NCBI GenBank assembly: GCA_009775375.1
Contig: VSPO01000090.1
Location: 1 to 14,192, forward strand
Source: Muribaculaceae bacterium
GTDB lineage: Bacteria; Bacteroidota; Bacteroidia; Bacteroidales; Muribaculaceae
Reading direction: 5' to 3'
Length of the DNA stretch: 14,192 nt
Shown here one piece after another: positions 5,876-13,916 of this stretch. Position 1 is the first letter of the stretch, and each line of letters starts with the position of its first letter. Under the pieces are notes generated by a model, which saw only the letters and a program-made list of their open reading frames with translations, did no database searches and was not told the DNA's origin. The position numbers and the translations under genes were made by a program.

Positions 5876-6334
5876 ATGCTGATAACTATGGAAGCTTGGA
5901 TTATCTGGATAATAGTGGCGGTGCTTCTGGTCGGAGTGGAAGTGCTGACCCAGATGGTGTGGACGCTTTGTCTTGCCATCGGTTGCCTCTTCGCAATCGT
6001 AGCCTCACTACTGGGGCTCGATCTGGCGTGGCAGGCCGGACTGGCAGGCGCTGCCGCCATCGTTGCTTATTTTGCATTGACTCCGCTGCTCCGCAAATGG
6101 CAGAAACGTGTTCATGCCCGTGACGCACATGCCGTCAGGACCGGCATGGATGCCCTGCTCGGACGCCGTGCCGCCGTGGTGGAGGAAATCAGACCGGGCG
6201 AGACCGGAAGAGTGAAAATAGACGGCGACAACTGGCAAGCCGTGGCTCCCTCGGCGCAATCAGCGCTCATGCCCGGAGAGACAGTCGTGGTGGAAGGTTA
6301 CGACAGCATAATCCTGACAGTGGAGAAGGCATAA
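5876..6334 (+). CDS. NfeD-like membrane protein
   Basis: Three hydrophobic segments (about 7-29, 31-47 and 50-70) are followed by a basic linker (RKWQKRVHARDAH) and a C-terminal OB-fold of about 65 residues (GMDALLGRRAAVVEEIRPGE to the C-terminus), the layout of short NfeD (NfeD1b) proteins without the protease domain. NfeD proteins pair with stomatin-like SPFH proteins in membranes; the E. coli equivalent is YbbJ next to QmcA. The SPFH gene here follows by 33 nt, supporting the call. At 152 residues it is typical in length. Start choice is uncertain: ATG at 5876 (MLITMEAW) or ATG at 5888 (MEAWIIW). Neither has a clear Shine-Dalgarno sequence. Confidence 0.88.
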   Translation: MLITMEAWIIWIIVAVLLVGVEVLTQMVWTLCLAIGCLFAIVASLLGLDLAWQAGLAGAAAIVAYFALTPLLRKWQKRVHARDAHAVRTGMDALLGRRAAVVEEIRPGETGRVKIDGDNWQAVAPSAQSALMPGETVVVEGYDSIILTVEKA

Positions 6335-6367
6335 ATTCATCCCTGAAAACAATTAAATCATATAATC

Positions 6368-7351
6368 ATGACTACATCAATTATTCTGGCGGCAGTCGTC
6401 GTAGTGCTGGCCATCATCATCATCTCTGCGGGCATCGTGGTTGTGCCTCAGTCTGAAACCCGTGTCATCGAGAGGCTCGGAAGATTTCATAGCGTTTTAC
6501 CTCCCGGACTGAATTTCATCATCCCCTTTATCGACCGTGCCAAAATGATATACGCCCGTGAGGTGGTTCCCTCAAGATTTGGCAAGCCCGAAGTCAGGAT
6601 GATTTCTACGAAAGTCATTGATTTGCGCGAACAGGTCTACGACTTCCCATCGCAGCAGGTCATCACCCGCGACAACGTGACCACAGAGATCAATGCCCTT
6701 CTCTATTTTCAGATCACCGACCCCAAGAAGGCGGTCTATGAGATCGACAATCTCCCCAACGCGATTGAGAAGCTTACCCAGACTTCGCTCAGAAACGTGA
6801 TCGGTGAACTCGAACTCGACGAGACGCTTACGTCACGCGATACGATTAATTCTAAACTCCAGGTGATTCTCGACGACGCCACCAACAAATGGGGCGTGAA
6901 AGTCAACCGCGTGGAGCTTCAGGACATCACTCCTCCGGAGAGCGTGCGCGTGGCCATGGAGAAGCAGATGCAGGCCGAGCGCAACAGGAGAGCCGAGATT
7001 CTCAACGCCGAGGGAGAGAAGCAATCCGTAATCCTGCGCTCCGAGGGCGAGAAGACTTCCCGAATTAATCAGGCGGAGGCCAACAAACAGACCGAGATAC
7101 TTAAAGCTGAAGGCGAGGCAAGGGCTATAATCCTCAATGCCGAAGCCGAAGCAGAGGCAATCAGAAGGGTGGCGGAAGCTGTGGCGTCGACTCAGACCAA
7201 TCCCGCCACGTATATGCTCGCCATGAAATATATCGACACCCTCCGGGAAATGACCTCAGGCAAAGACAACAAGACAGTCTATATCCCCTACGAGGCATCA
7301 TCCGTGCTGTCGTCGCTTGGCTCGATCTCTACTTTGTTCCCCAAAAAGTAA
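6368..7351 (+). CDS. Stomatin/paraslipin-type SPFH (band 7) protein, QmcA-like
   Basis: An N-terminal membrane anchor (4-26) leads into the SPFH domain: VVPQSETRVIERLGRFHSVL, PPGLNFIIPFIDR and VYDFPSQQVITRDNV with the family's TRDNV signature, continuing to about residue 190 (VKVNRVELQDITPPE). Residues about 193-275 are an Ala/Glu/Arg-rich coiled coil (EKQMQAERNRRAEILNAEGE and repeats of it), which drives ring-like oligomers. At 327 residues it is the usual length. SPFH proteins make large membrane cages or microdomains and often control membrane proteases such as FtsH. The NfeD-like gene directly upstream is its standard partner. It ends the operon, 41 nt before the stop of a convergent gene. 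Confidence 0.93.
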   Translation: MTTSIILAAVVVVLAIIIISAGIVVVPQSETRVIERLGRFHSVLPPGLNFIIPFIDRAKMIYAREVVPSRFGKPEVRMISTKVIDLREQVYDFPSQQVITRDNVTTEINALLYFQITDPKKAVYEIDNLPNAIEKLTQTSLRNVIGELELDETLTSRDTINSKLQVILDDATNKWGVKVNRVELQDITPPESVRVAMEKQMQAERNRRAEILNAEGEKQSVILRSEGEKTSRINQAEANKQTEILKAEGEARAIILNAEAEAEAIRRVAEAVASTQTNPATYMLAMKYIDTLREMTSGKDNKTVYIPYEASSVLSSLGSISTLFPKK

Positions 7352-7359
7352 GGATATGT

Positions 7360-7380
7360 TTTAAGGGAAATGCCCTCAAA
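7360..7380. terminator. Possible two-way terminator between convergent genes
   Basis: TTTAAGGG (7360-7367) and CCCTCAAA (7373-7380) form an 8-bp stem with one mismatch around the loop AAATG. It sits in the 41-nt gap between the SPFH stop and the stop of the convergent regulator, with T/A-rich flanks on both sides. The stem is weak. Confidence 0.35.
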
Positions 7381-7392
7381 TCAACCTGACGG

Positions 7393-8991
7393 TCAGCCCA
7401 TTCCGAGGTTTGCCACGTCGGAGTCGAAGTTGTCGCGGTCGATGGCACGGTTGCGCATACGGTTGCGGTAGGCATAGACGGTGTTGAGCGAATAATTCAG
7501 TATCTGGGCGATTTTAGGACTTTGGTCCACTCCCAGCCTGACGAACGCATATATGCGCAATTCAGGCGACAACGGCTCCTCCTTCCCGCGCAATATCTGA
7601 TGCTCGGGGAGGAGGAGAGTGTTTATGTTCTCCACGAAATCCGGGAATATGTCGAGCAATGCCTTGTCGATCAGGCGGTAGAAGTCGTCGTTGTTGCCCT
7701 CGTAAAGCTTCCCTGAGTTGACGAGTTTGAGGAGGTCGTCGGCCTGCCCGGAACTGATCTTTCTTCCGACTATCTTTCCGAGCTGGTCGAGCCGCGTGGC
7801 ATAGTTGGAACAAAGACTGATGAAGTTGCCCACGTATGCCTCAAGCTTCTTGGAGAATATGGCGAGCTTGCGTTCGTTGGCGGTAGATCGTTTGTTGCTC
7901 CTGATGAGCTTGAAGACGAGACCTCCCGAAATGGCAAGAAGCAACACGGCCGCAAGGAGAAACATCATTAGATTTTCGTTTGAGTCGTTGAGCTTTTTCC
8001 TGTAGGCTTCGTCGATGAGTGGCATGAGGGCGGTGATGGTGACGGTGCGCATCCTGATGTTGCCGGCGTTGGCATCCTCCAGGGCGAAATTGATGTAGTT
8101 GAAAGCATTGTCGATATGGCCGTGAGTGAAAAGCCAATTGGCGAGAGTGGGGAGAGCAAGCCCCTCTTTCACGCATCCTTTGATGTCGCTTTCTGCGGAT
8201 GTGGCCAGACTTCGGGCATAGTTGCGGAAATCCCCGTTGCTTTTGTAGACCTCCGCAAGCTGGAAAGCGGCCATTCCATAGATGTTGCTTTCCGGGGGAA
8301 GGGATTTCATAAGGGCCTCAAGTCCTGACTTCGCTTCCGCGTTGCGACCGTCGTTGACGAGGCGCTCGCAGAAAATAAACCTGTAGAAGGGGTCTTCTTT
8401 CGGAAGATGGGTCAGCAGGCTGTCGTCGCAGGCTATGTAGCGTTGGCGGTAGTCGGAGGCAATCCGGCCATGGTCCTGCACGTAGGCAAGCATGTAGGAA
8501 TAAAGCATCCTTGACGATTTCCAGAACTCTATCTTGTCGTCGGCAGCCGTAAGGATGTCGGCTATGGAATCAAGCCCCCTGACAGCCGGAATGAATAGCC
8601 CGGCTGTGCCGAGAGCATTGACCATCGACAGCCCGGCCCTAAGGCTGTCTGACCGGGAAATGCCGGATGGCATGTCGGTAGTGGCCATATTTGCGTAGTA
8701 GATGGCTGAATCCGCGTTCATCTGTCGGTATTGTTCCGCAAGTTCAATCTCAAGCCCCCAGCGATCTTTGGGGTTGGATTCTCCGGCCAGTATGTCGCGC
8801 AGGGAGTCGAGTCGCGATTCCTTGATTGATTGGTAGCGGCCTGCCATCTTGATGGTGGCGTCAAGGCGGAAAAGGTCAGACTCCGGGATGACTGCTTTGC
8901 CTCCCGCTTCTTCGCGGGAGCAACTTAGCCACGCCAAGCCTGATATGGCTATGATGGCCAGTCGTATGAGGGTTGCGGAATGGAATTTCAT
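7393..8991 (-). CDS. DUF6377-type membrane-bound transcriptional regulator
   Basis: The N-terminus is a lipoprotein signal (hydrophobic stretch, lipobox ending W-L-S-C24). Residues about 35-335 are helical, TPR-like repeats (for example AIYYANMATTDMP, AAFQLAEVYKSNGDFRNYA, HGHIDNAFNYINFALEDA). One membrane span follows at 341-363 (LMMFLLAAVLLLAISGGLVFKLI), then a coiled coil (365-410) and a C-terminal LuxR-like helix-turn-helix at about 488-515 (VDQSPKIAQILNYSLNTVYAYRNRMRNRA). This order matches the Bacteroidetes DUF6377 family. The likely topology is repeats outside the cytoplasm sensing a signal and the helix-turn-helix inside binding DNA. It has no histidine kinase or receiver domain. It is divergent from the M16 peptidase gene, sharing overlapping promoters, and is convergent with the SPFH operon. 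The target genes are unknown. Confidence 0.82.
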   Translation of the reverse strand: MKFHSATLIRLAIIAISGLAWLSCSREEAGGKAVIPESDLFRLDATIKMAGRYQSIKESRLDSLRDILAGESNPKDRWGLEIELAEQYRQMNADSAIYYANMATTDMPSGISRSDSLRAGLSMVNALGTAGLFIPAVRGLDSIADILTAADDKIEFWKSSRMLYSYMLAYVQDHGRIASDYRQRYIACDDSLLTHLPKEDPFYRFIFCERLVNDGRNAEAKSGLEALMKSLPPESNIYGMAAFQLAEVYKSNGDFRNYARSLATSAESDIKGCVKEGLALPTLANWLFTHGHIDNAFNYINFALEDANAGNIRMRTVTITALMPLIDEAYRKKLNDSNENLMMFLLAAVLLLAISGGLVFKLIRSNKRSTANERKLAIFSKKLEAYVGNFISLCSNYATRLDQLGKIVGRKISSGQADDLLKLVNSGKLYEGNNDDFYRLIDKALLDIFPDFVENINTLLLPEHQILRGKEEPLSPELRIYAFVRLGVDQSPKIAQILNYSLNTVYAYRNRMRNRAIDRDNFDSDVANLGMG

Positions 8992-9054
8992 CTCTTTAAA
9001 AGGGTGTTATGTCAGGTTGTGGAAATGGAAGAGGAGAGTCGGGGATGAGGAAAC

Positions 9055-9090
9055 GATGCAAATTTAAGGAAATTTTATTAATTTTGCACA
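9055..9090. promoter_or_regulatory. Overlapping divergent promoters for the DUF6377 regulator and the M16 gene
   Basis: On the plus strand TAATTTTG (9079-9086, followed by C) matches TAnnTTTG, with only a weak -33 candidate at 9055-9058 (GATG). On the minus strand TAAATTTG (9066-9059) matches the same consensus, with TGTG (9090-9087) 20 nt upstream as a 3-of-4 -33 box. Each -7 box therefore lies in the spacer of the other promoter, so the two directions should exclude each other. Confidence 0.5.
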
Positions 9091-9131
9091 CTAATGCGCG
9101 TAAAACGCAGACGCGCTATAAAATCAGCAGA

Positions 9132-10355
9132 ATGAATAATCAGTATTCAACATATACGTTGGGCAATGGCTTGAGGTTGGCTTGTCGGCAGACCTCCGGA
9201 TTCGTCAGCTACATAGGGGCATTGGTCAACGTCGGAAGCCGCGACGAGTCGGCACAATCCCACGGGCTTGCTCATTTCGTGGAGCACACCATTTTCAAGG
9301 GGACGGAAAAACGACGCAGCTGGCAGGTCTCCAATCGAATGGAGTCGATAGGCGGAGAGCTAAATGCCTATACCTCGAAGGAGGAAACCATGATCTACAC
9401 CAATGCCCCCTCCGGATATGAGGAGAGGGCGGTGGAGCTTATTGCCGACCTTGTTTCTAACAGTGTCTTCCCGGAGGAGGAGATAGAAAAGGAGCGTGAT
9501 GTCGTCGTGGAGGAGATAAACAGTTACCTCGACAGCCCTTCGGATTCTGTGTATGATGAATTCGAAGAACTTGCATATGCCGGATCAGGATTATCGCATA
9601 ATATCCTTGGCTCGGCCGAAAGCGTAAGAAGTCTGAGGGGAGAGGATTGCCGAAGATTTGTAAGGGAATTCTACACTCCCTCTGAAATCGTGGTCTATTG
9701 TTGCGGTCCGGCCTCACCCGAAAAGATGTATAGGCTTGTGGAGAAGTATTTCGGAGGAATGGATCGCCCGGATGCACCGCGCCGGAGGGCGCTTCCTCCT
9801 GCGGTTGAGCCGTTTTGCCTTCATCGCGACCGAGGCAATCATCAAGCCAACACGATTGTCGGAGCGCGTCTGTTCGGCCGTCGTGATTCGCGTCGATATG
9901 CCCTGTTCCTGCTTAACAACTACCTTGGAGGCCCCTGCATGAACTCCAGGCTAAACCGGGAGCTTAGGGAGAAACGCGGGCTTGTATATACGGTAGACAG
10001 TTCGGTCGGTCTGCTGAGCGACACCGGACTGATGCTCATATATTTCGGCTGCGACCCGCAGGCCGTGGAGAAATGCCGCAAGATCATTTTCGCGGAACTC
10101 GACAAGCTTGCGCAGTCGCCGATGTCAGCCTCCACGTTTGAAAAGATAAAAAGACAATATTGCGGCCAGCTGCTGGTAAGCTCCGATCATATAGAAAGCC
10201 GGGCCATGTCGCTTGCCAAAAGTATGGCATATTACGGAGAAATCCACGACATATCCACAATAACACGCCACATTTCGGAAGTCACAGCCGAGGAGATGAT
10301 GGAAGTGGCGCGTCTGGTGACACCCGGAAATTGCTGCAGTCTGACATTGACATGA
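9132..10355 (+). CDS. M16 family (insulinase-like) zinc peptidase
   Basis: The inverted zinc motif HxxEH is present as H48-F-V-E51-H52 (GLAHFVEHTIFKGT). GGELNAYTSKEETMIY follows at 74-89, and the downstream acidic helix EKERDVVVEEIN (119-130) supplies the third metal ligand. The C-terminal half is the inactive M16-C lobe (LNNYLGGPCMNSRLNRELREKRGLVYTV with the RELREKRGLVY signature). At 407 residues it is a single-chain peptidase of the MPP-like bacterial type. No signal peptide is seen, so it is probably cytoplasmic. The frame is open from an ATG at 9009, but that start would lie upstream of the -7 box at 9079-9086, and the added residues are not family-like; ATG 9132 (MNNQYSTYTLGNGL) begins just where M16 homologues begin. 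dusB follows after 7 nt. Confidence 0.92.
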   Translation: MNNQYSTYTLGNGLRLACRQTSGFVSYIGALVNVGSRDESAQSHGLAHFVEHTIFKGTEKRRSWQVSNRMESIGGELNAYTSKEETMIYTNAPSGYEERAVELIADLVSNSVFPEEEIEKERDVVVEEINSYLDSPSDSVYDEFEELAYAGSGLSHNILGSAESVRSLRGEDCRRFVREFYTPSEIVVYCCGPASPEKMYRLVEKYFGGMDRPDAPRRRALPPAVEPFCLHRDRGNHQANTIVGARLFGRRDSRRYALFLLNNYLGGPCMNSRLNRELREKRGLVYTVDSSVGLLSDTGLMLIYFGCDPQAVEKCRKIIFAELDKLAQSPMSASTFEKIKRQYCGQLLVSSDHIESRAMSLAKSMAYYGEIHDISTITRHISEVTAEEMMEVARLVTPGNCCSLTLT

Positions 10356-10362
10356 AAAAGCT

Positions 10363-11343
10363 ATGAAGATAGGGAAAATTGACCTTGGGGAGCATCCGGT
10401 GATGCTTGCCCCGATGGAGGACGTGACCGATCCCTCATTCCGTCTTATATGCAGGGAGCAGGGTGCGAGCATGGTCTATACGGAGTTTGTTTCGTCGGAG
10501 GCTTTGGTGCGCAATATTGCATCCACCGCCCGCAAGCTCAATATCGACGACAGGGAACGCCCGGTGGCCATTCAGATTTATGGGAGGGAGTCGGATGCGA
10601 TGGTGGAGGCTGCCAGAATGGTGGAAGCCGCCGGCCCGGATTTAATCGACATAAATTTCGGATGTCCGGTGAAGAAGGTGGCCGGAAAGGGAGCTGGAGC
10701 GGGCATGCTTCGCGACATTCCGAAGATGCTTGCCATAACGGAAGCTGTGGTCAAGGCTGTCTCGCTGCCCGTGACGGTGAAGACGCGTCTTGGTTGGGAT
10801 TGCGAGAACAAGATAATCACGGATCTCGGTCCCCGGCTTCAGGATTGCGGAATAGCGGCTCTGACGGTGCATGGACGCACGCGCTCGCAGATGTATACCG
10901 GCCAGGCCGACTGGTCTTTGATAGGAGAGCTGAAGGCCGACCCACGTATGGAGATTCCGATAATCGGAAATGGAGATGTGACCACTCCTGAAGAGGCCGC
11001 CGCGGCTTTCCGGGATTATGGCGTGGATGGCATTATGATAGGCCGGGGCTCGATCGGGGCTCCTTGGGTTTTTCACGATGTCTTGCAGTATTTGAGGGAA
11101 GGGGAGTGGTCGCCTCTCTCGGTCAGCGAGAAGTTCGGTCTGCTGAGGAGGCAGATAAGGGAGAGCATCGACCGGATAGATGAATACAGGGGGATTCTCC
11201 ATATTCGCCGTCATCTTGCGGCGACCCCGCTCTTTAAAGGCATTCCTGATTTCCGGCAGACGAGGATAAAATTGCTCCGGGCAGACACTGCCGACCAACT
11301 CGAACAGATAATCAGAGAAATAGAAGAAAAGTTTTTCGGCTAA
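10363..11343 (+). CDS. dusB: tRNA-dihydrouridine synthase (DusB-like)
   Basis: This FMN-dependent enzyme reduces uridine to dihydrouridine in the D-loop of tRNA. The TIM-barrel starts with MLAPMEDVTDPSFRLICRE (14-32). The catalytic cysteine is C101 in INFGCPVKKVAGKGAGAGML. Lys140 in VKTRLGW, HGRTRSQMY (170-178), GNGDV (202-206) and MIGRGSIGAPWVF (225-237) form the FMN and substrate site. The C-terminal helical domain (about 245-326, with IRRHLAATPLFKG) binds tRNA. The 326-residue length and the HGRTR motif fit the DusB branch. It follows the M16 gene by 7 nt, so it is probably co-transcribed. Large antisense frames inside this gene are shadows. Confidence 0.93.
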   Translation: MKIGKIDLGEHPVMLAPMEDVTDPSFRLICREQGASMVYTEFVSSEALVRNIASTARKLNIDDRERPVAIQIYGRESDAMVEAARMVEAAGPDLIDINFGCPVKKVAGKGAGAGMLRDIPKMLAITEAVVKAVSLPVTVKTRLGWDCENKIITDLGPRLQDCGIAALTVHGRTRSQMYTGQADWSLIGELKADPRMEIPIIGNGDVTTPEEAAAAFRDYGVDGIMIGRGSIGAPWVFHDVLQYLREGEWSPLSVSEKFGLLRRQIRESIDRIDEYRGILHIRRHLAATPLFKGIPDFRQTRIKLLRADTADQLEQIIREIEEKFFG

Positions 11344-11446
11344 ACCGGCATTCCCGGCGTTATTATGTATGAATAACGATTCCCCCGGCGTGCGTCCCAA
11401 GGAGAGTCATCGCCGGGAGCTTGTTTAATAATCAAAAAATGAGGAA
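11344..11446 (+). promoter_or_regulatory. Structured spacer between dusB and the GIN gene
   Basis: CGTTATT (11358-11364) pairs with AATAACG (11372-11378) around a 7-nt loop. CCCGGCG occurs at 11353-11359 and again at 11384-11390, and either copy can pair with CGCCGGG at 11411-11417. The first CCCGGCG overlaps the small hairpin, so the folds are mutually exclusive in part. No TAnnTTTG promoter is seen. It could be an attenuator or leaky terminator separating the two gene pairs; that is inference. Confidence 0.35.
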
Positions 11447-12244
11447 ATGAAAAAATATCTACTGATTCTTATCGCTGCGTTTTGTGTCTTTGGCATGGGG
11501 GCACAGGAAGTGGAGGACTACAAAATCGAAGTCGGACAATTTGATAAATTGAAAATATCCGACAATGTGAATGTCGTATATAGATGTCTGCCTGATTCTT
11601 CCGGATTCGTGCAATATAGAGGGCGTAAGGAATTCGCAAATGCATTTATTTTGACCCCCAAAGATGGCACGCTTAAGATACAGGTGACGACGGAGGATGT
11701 CGGCAACCCCGATTTGCCGACGCTCTATGTATATTCGGATTTTCTGACTTCGGTGGAAAACGCTTCGACCTTCTCCCTATTCGTCGACAATCCGGCTCCC
11801 TGCGCCGAGTTTAAGGTGAAAGAGGTAGGCAACGGCAATATCACGGTGGAGAATATAAGGGCAAACACTGTGAATGCATCTATCGCAACCGGCAATGGCA
11901 CGATAAACATCTCCGGCCAGTGTGAGAGGGCCAATCTGAATATGCTCGGCACAGGCATAATTTCCACCGACCGGCTGGAGGCTGAGACTGTCAACTGCAA
12001 AATCCTCGGCGGGGGCTCTATCGGGTGCTGGCCTCAGCAGAAATTAAGCGTCAAGGGAATTGGATCCACAAAGATTTATTATAAGGGAGACCCTTCTGTA
12101 AAGAAATCCGGAGGTGGAAAATTATTCCGCCTGCCGGAAGACAGACCTCTCGACACTGTCATCAACGACACTACCGTAGTGGAAGAGGTTCAAGAAATAA
12201 ATGGAGCCTCCCAGGAGGAAGAGGAAATAGAGGAGGAAGAATAA
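11447..12244 (+). CDS. Secreted head-GIN-domain (DUF2807) protein with acidic tail
   Basis: A signal peptide (MKKYLLILIAAFCVFGMGAQ, cleavage near residue 19-20) leads into the GIN domain: FDKLKISDNVNVVYR (32-46), a short beta-strand lead, then a right-handed beta-helix-like stack of near-repeats (VKEVGNGNITVENIRANTVN, IATGNGTINISGQCERANLN, MLGTGIISTDRLEAETVNCK, ILGGGSIGCW). This matches the putative auto-transporter adhesin head domain common in Bacteroidetes. The function is not established; an envelope or surface role is likely. The C-terminus is very acidic (ASQEEEEIEEEE). It ends 6 nt before the flippase start, so the two are co-transcribed. The start is supported by GAGGAA just before ATG 11447. 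Confidence 0.85.
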   Translation: MKKYLLILIAAFCVFGMGAQEVEDYKIEVGQFDKLKISDNVNVVYRCLPDSSGFVQYRGRKEFANAFILTPKDGTLKIQVTTEDVGNPDLPTLYVYSDFLTSVENASTFSLFVDNPAPCAEFKVKEVGNGNITVENIRANTVNASIATGNGTINISGQCERANLNMLGTGIISTDRLEAETVNCKILGGGSIGCWPQQKLSVKGIGSTKIYYKGDPSVKKSGGGKLFRLPEDRPLDTVINDTTVVEEVQEINGASQEEEEIEEEE

Positions 12245-12250
12245 TACAGC

Positions 12251-13732
12251 ATGACCTGGAAGTCGGAAGCAGGGGAGGCGTCGCTCAAACTGAAGACTGC
12301 CCGCACTCTGAAGTGGAACACGGTTGACAAGCTCGCCAGCCAGGTGCTCTACGGGGTGGTGGGCGTGGTGCTTGCAAATGTGCTCTCGCAAGAAGATTTC
12401 GGTCTTGTGGGGGCGCTACTTGTCTTTCAGGCTTTCGCAATCATATTTGCCGACAGCGGTTTTGGTGCGGCATTGCTTCGTGATAAGAATCCGACGGAGG
12501 AGGATTATTCCACGGTCTTTTGGTTTAATCTTTCGGTAAGCGTCGCGATATATCTTGTCCTATTGGCGTGTGGGCCGCTGATAGCCCGTATATTTCAAGA
12601 CGACGTGCGCCTGATTCCTCTCTCAAGGGTGATGTTCCTTACTTTTGTGCTCAACGCGCTGGCCATAGTCCAGACCAATCGCTTGATGAAGCGGATGGAC
12701 GTAAGGATGCTTGCCATATCCAATGTTGTCGCGCAGATTGCAGGGGGTGGGCTTGGAATTGGATTGGCGTTGGGAGGATACGGCGCCTGGGCGCTGGTGT
12801 GGCAATCCGTGACGATCGCCGGAATAAAGACGGCTATTTTGTGGGCTACGGGGCGATGGCTTCCGGTATGTTGGATAAAGATAGAATCTCTCCGCAAAAT
12901 ATGGAGGATAGGCCTCAGCGTGTTCTCATCATCGATGCTCAACACGGTCTTTCTCAACGTCTATTCATTCGTTATAGGTTCGGCATATTCGATGCGTTCT
13001 CTTGGAGTGTATTCCCAGGCCGACAAATGGAGCAAAATGGGTAGTGCTTCGCTTTCACAGGTACTGACGGCGTCTTTTGTTCCCCTTCTGTCGAAATTTC
13101 AGGACAATGGAGATGACTTCAAAAGATACGTCAGAAAGATCAACCGCTTTACGGCCTTTGCCGTGTTTCCGGCCCTTTTGGGGCTTGCTGCCATTGGGTC
13201 TCCTTTATTCCACACGCTTTTCGGGCAGAAATGGGATGACGCCATCCTGCTCTTCCAATTGCTATGCGTAAGAGGAGTGTTCGTGGTCCTCATATCTCTT
13301 TATGGCAACTACATGCTTTCCAAAGGATATGGGAAACGGTTGTTTATAATAGAGGTGGTCAAGGACTCTACAATAGCATTGGCGATTATTGCCACGATAT
13401 GGACATGGAGCGTAGAACTTTTAGTAGTCGGCCAACTTGTCGCCTCCATAGTCACATGGTTGGTCGTTATGGTCATGGCGGGTCGGTCGATAGGCTATGG
13501 AGAGAGAGCCATGATAGGCGACCTGCTGCCGTTTGCCGCTGCATCAATAGCAATGGCGGGAATTACTCTTGCTATAGGAATAATGGAAATGCCTCCGTTG
13601 GTTGCCTTAATCAGTTCGATGGCAGGTGGAGGATTGGCATATCTCTTGCTCATGTATGTATTCCGTATACCCGAACTTAGGGAGGCATCAGCCTATCTTT
13701 TGGGGCGATTCAGGAAGAAAACGCATAAATGA
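12251..13732 (+). CDS. Wzx-like oligosaccharide flippase (polysaccharide biosynthesis family)
   Basis: The protein has 493 residues and about 12-14 membrane spans throughout. Its N-terminus (LKWNTVDKLASQVLYGVVGVVLANVLSQEDFGLVGALLVFQAFAIIFADSGFGAALLRDK) is characteristic of Polysacc_synt/MOP-superfamily flippases: the first helix with 'L(S/T)xxDFGLVG' followed by 'F(A)DSGFGAAL'. Mid-protein YSFVIGSAYSMRSLGVYSQADKWSKM also matches the family. These proteins move lipid-linked sugar units across the inner membrane for O-antigen, capsule or exopolysaccharide assembly. No glycosyltransferase genes are adjacent in the window, so the exact polysaccharide is unknown. It starts 6 nt after the GIN gene, whose GAGGAGGAAGAA acidic codons provide a purine-rich ribosome-binding sequence. 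Confidence 0.9.
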   Translation: MTWKSEAGEASLKLKTARTLKWNTVDKLASQVLYGVVGVVLANVLSQEDFGLVGALLVFQAFAIIFADSGFGAALLRDKNPTEEDYSTVFWFNLSVSVAIYLVLLACGPLIARIFQDDVRLIPLSRVMFLTFVLNALAIVQTNRLMKRMDVRMLAISNVVAQIAGGGLGIGLALGGYGAWALVWQSVTIAGIKTAILWATGRWLPVCWIKIESLRKIWRIGLSVFSSSMLNTVFLNVYSFVIGSAYSMRSLGVYSQADKWSKMGSASLSQVLTASFVPLLSKFQDNGDDFKRYVRKINRFTAFAVFPALLGLAAIGSPLFHTLFGQKWDDAILLFQLLCVRGVFVVLISLYGNYMLSKGYGKRLFIIEVVKDSTIALAIIATIWTWSVELLVVGQLVASIVTWLVVMVMAGRSIGYGERAMIGDLLPFAAASIAMAGITLAIGIMEMPPLVALISSMAGGGLAYLLLMYVFRIPELREASAYLLGRFRKKTHK

Positions 13733-13839
13733 ATAAAAAAAGCAAAGAAAAAATATAAATTAATTGACGTTGAAATTCAGATACATACAAAAGGTGAAGG
13801 ACAAAAATGACCAAATTAGATAAAAAACGCGGCAAAAAA

Positions 13840-13871
13840 TTTGGTAGGTTCGCAAAAAATGTCTAACTTTG
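13840..13871 (+). promoter_or_regulatory. Promoter of tRNA-Phe
   Basis: TTTG (13840-13843), a 20-nt spacer, then TAACTTTG (13864-13871) followed by C: an ideal Bacteroidetes promoter. The transcript would start near 13877, about 40 nt before the mature tRNA. This is the best-matching promoter in the window. Confidence 0.8.
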
Positions 13872-13916
13872 CACTCGCAAACGGGAAGGAACAACGCTCC
13901 TTCCGGGCAAAAGAAA

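Noticed and set aside
9009..9131. Upstream ATG extending the M16 peptidase by 41 codons
   Set aside because: The added residues lie across the predicted promoter and do not resemble M16 N-termini; homologues begin at the NxxYxxYTLxNGL stretch coded from 9132.
10642..11400. 252-codon open frame antisense to dusB
   Set aside because: It is a shadow of a strongly conserved gene, with a composition (many Arg, His, Ser, Pro) typical of a reverse-strand frame and no family motif.
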